A stretch of 64,000 nucleotides of DNA. Source: Tubulanus polymorphus. Lineage: Eukaryota; Nemertea; Palaeonemertea; Tubulaniformes; Tubulanidae. The position numbers and the translations under genes were made by a program. The stretch lies in assembly GCF_964204645.1 (NCBI RefSeq), contig NC_134025.1:27310001-27374000 (forward strand), given 5' to 3'. Numbering within the stretch: the stretch's first letter is position 1; each line of letters starts with the position of its first letter. Of the stretch, positions 63,641 through 64,000 are shown one piece after another. Below the pieces are notes generated by a model, which was given only the letters and a program-made list of their open reading frames with translations, was not told where the DNA came from and searched no databases.

Positions 63641-63995
63641 TCGGCATAACCAGCTACAGAAAGTGCCGCACGAAACTCCTAGGGCGGATTGGACGCCCCA
63701 CAAGGAAATTTTCCTTGTGGGACATCCAATATGCAAATTTTCAGACCCGTACGAAGGCGTTTGGTGCGAGCACACCTCCCCACAAGACCCCCGAGTTCCG
63801 CCATTTATTTGTCAAAGAAAATGTATTCGATTACATCACAGTGGCTGTTATATGAAGTGTTTACTAGACATTAGCCAGAAACGCTTCAAATTTTCAAAAT
63901 TTGCAGATTGGATGTCCCACAAGGAAAATTTCCTTGTGGGGCGTCCAATCCGCCCTAGGAGTTTCGTGCGGCACTTTCTGTTGCTGGTTATGCCG
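63641..63995. repeat. Large foldback (inverted repeat) element at the window edge
   Basis: The left arm (63641-63744) and right arm (about 63892-63995) are inverted copies of about 104 nt with few differences. Outer ends read CGGCATAACCAGC. Each arm contains CCTAGGGCGGATTGGACGCC and a nested perfect palindrome based on CCCACAAGGAAA (63697-63721 on the left). The loop of about 150 nt has no recognised coding content. The right arm runs to within a few bases of the window end. A MITE or foldback transposon is likely, but no terminal target duplication can be tested. Confidence 0.75.
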
Positions 63996-64000
63996 TCGAA

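Overview
The window is a gene-dense, AT-rich piece of an animal nuclear genome. Genes are split by GT-AG introns with poly-pyrimidine acceptors, and the intergenic spaces and introns carry degenerate LINE and MITE-like repeats. Nothing is bacterial or viral. The gene set (KIF26, DRAP1, an FkbM-type methyltransferase, PCMT, DENND5, HINT2, DDX18, cortactin, MDH2, importin beta-1) and the short LINE/foldback repeats point to an invertebrate metazoan. A lophotrochozoan such as a mollusc, annelid or brachiopod is the best guess, but the sequence alone does not settle the phylum. Exon models were built by eye from conserved protein matches, splice dinucleotides and phase. Every complete model sums to a multiple of three.

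Layout from left to right. 1-4581 (+): 3' part of a KIF26/VAB-8-type kinesin, from the end of the motor domain to the stop. 8328-11270 (-): DRAP1 (NC2-alpha), convergent with the kinesin, with an inverted-repeat element in intron 1 and an NRF-1-like promoter site. 12535-13533 (-): type II membrane FkbM-like methyltransferase. 15929-17118 (+): protein-L-isoaspartate O-methyltransferase, with a candidate hydrophobic leader and an alternative downstream exon that would give a C-terminal HDEL. 21111-40079 (-): DENND5 Rab-GEF in 22 coding exons plus a candidate cassette exon. 40469-41375 (+): HINT2-like mitochondrial HIT hydrolase, divergent from DENND5. 41667-45185 (-): DDX18 helicase. 45808-50578 (+): cortactin with 8.5 repeats, divergent from DDX18. 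52827-54032 (-): mitochondrial malate dehydrogenase. 54873-60887 (+): importin beta-1, divergent from MDH2. 60888-64000: importin 3' flank, then intergenic DNA ending in a large foldback repeat cut by the window edge.

The genes are mostly conserved housekeeping or cell-biology genes and do not form one pathway. Three head-to-head pairs (DENND5/HINT2, DDX18/CTTN, MDH2/KPNB1) suggest shared bidirectional promoters. An 11-base ETS-type motif occurs as an exact inverted pair between DDX18 and CTTN and again upstream of PCMT. I found no wholly new multigene system. The observations most worth a second look are the HDEL-coding alternative PCMT exon combined with a possible signal sequence, the tandem symmetric 111-nt exons of cortactin, the symmetric cassette exon in DENND5, and the inverted-repeat elements.
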